A stretch of DNA of 14,883 nt, from contig DATFNV010000667.1 in the NCBI GenBank assembly GCA_035266225.1, positions 1-14,883 on the forward strand, read 5' to 3'. This document shows positions 14,834 through 14,883 of the stretch, piece after piece (positions within the stretch are counted from its first letter, which is position 1; each line of letters begins with the position of its first letter). Under the pieces are notes generated by a model. That model was not told the DNA's origin. It saw nothing but the letters and a program-made list of their open reading frames with translations, and did not search any database. Position numbers and translations under genes: made by a program. This stretch comes from DATFNV01 sp035266225. Lineage in GTDB: Bacteria > Planctomycetota > Planctomycetia > Gemmatales > Gemmataceae.

Positions 14834-14883
14834 ATGCGCCACTGGATCCTCTCCCTGTTCCGCAGCCGCTTGCGCTCCCGGGT
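14834..14883 (+). CDS. Start of a gene leaving the window (16 codons)
   Basis: ATG 14834 has AGGAG at 14822-14826 with a 7-base gap, a very good ribosome binding site. The readable product begins MRHWILSLFRSRLRSR, a basic amphipathic opening. Large planctomycete surface proteins often start with a similar Arg-rich segment of the W-x-x-S-L-F type before a hydrophobic or LEDR-type signal region, but 16 residues are too few to assign a family. An alternative start at ATG 14805 lies in another frame and reads MPVRLTGASRCATGS, which looks less protein-like; its ribosome binding site is buried in a hairpin. Confidence 0.5.
   Translation, partial: MRHWILSLFRSRLRSR

Overview
This 14.9 kb window is very GC-rich and densely coded. 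It looks like the chromosome of a planctomycete, probably close to Gemmataceae. That reading rests on the gene mix: a Tat-exported Gfo/Idh/MocA-type oxidoreductase, a DUF1501 (alkaline-phosphatase-like) Tat protein, a large Asp-box (BNR) beta-propeller protein, a zinc-ribbon multi-pass membrane protein, a futalosine-pathway menaquinone enzyme (MqnE), and a Hanks-type Ser/Thr kinase with a long non-kinase tail. The taxonomic call is an inference; there is no rRNA or other marker in the window. I saw no tRNA, rRNA, CRISPR array, transposase or insertion sequence.

Layout. 1-318 (-) is the exported N-terminus of an oxidoreductase that runs off the left edge. It is divergent from 542-3796 (+), a secreted protein with ten Asp-box motifs. 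3956-4969 (+) is a zinc-ribbon membrane protein behind a plausible promoter, convergent with the next pair. That pair, 7538-6375 (-) mqnE followed by 6363-4996 (-) DUF1501, looks translationally coupled: the mqnE stop codon lies inside the Shine-Dalgarno sequence of the DUF1501 gene. 7678-8260 (+) is a Phd/YefM-RelE/ParE type toxin-antitoxin pair with a 47-base gene overlap. 11815-8306 (-) is a large isoleucyl-tRNA synthetase. Divergent from it, 11919-12356 (+) is a retropepsin-like aspartic protease, followed 4 bases later by purN (12361-12978). After two tandem hairpins, 13090-14421 (+) encodes the kinase.

The right end (14422-14833) is the only long non-coding stretch and the most unusual part. 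It holds five copies of a 9-base word arranged as a 21-bp near-perfect inverted repeat, then a fully consensus sigma70-type promoter (TTGACA, 16-base spacer, TATAAT). A roughly 140-base structured leader follows, ending at a strong ribosome binding site and the first 16 codons of a gene that leaves the window.

The genes do not form one pathway. They are small housekeeping units (menaquinone synthesis, purine synthesis, tRNA charging) mixed with planctomycete-type surface, signalling and toxin-antitoxin genes. No undescribed multi-gene system is evident. The best leads are the repeat and leader region at the right edge, the protease-purN pair, the conserved-looking kinase tail and the insertion next to the KMSKS loop of the synthetase.
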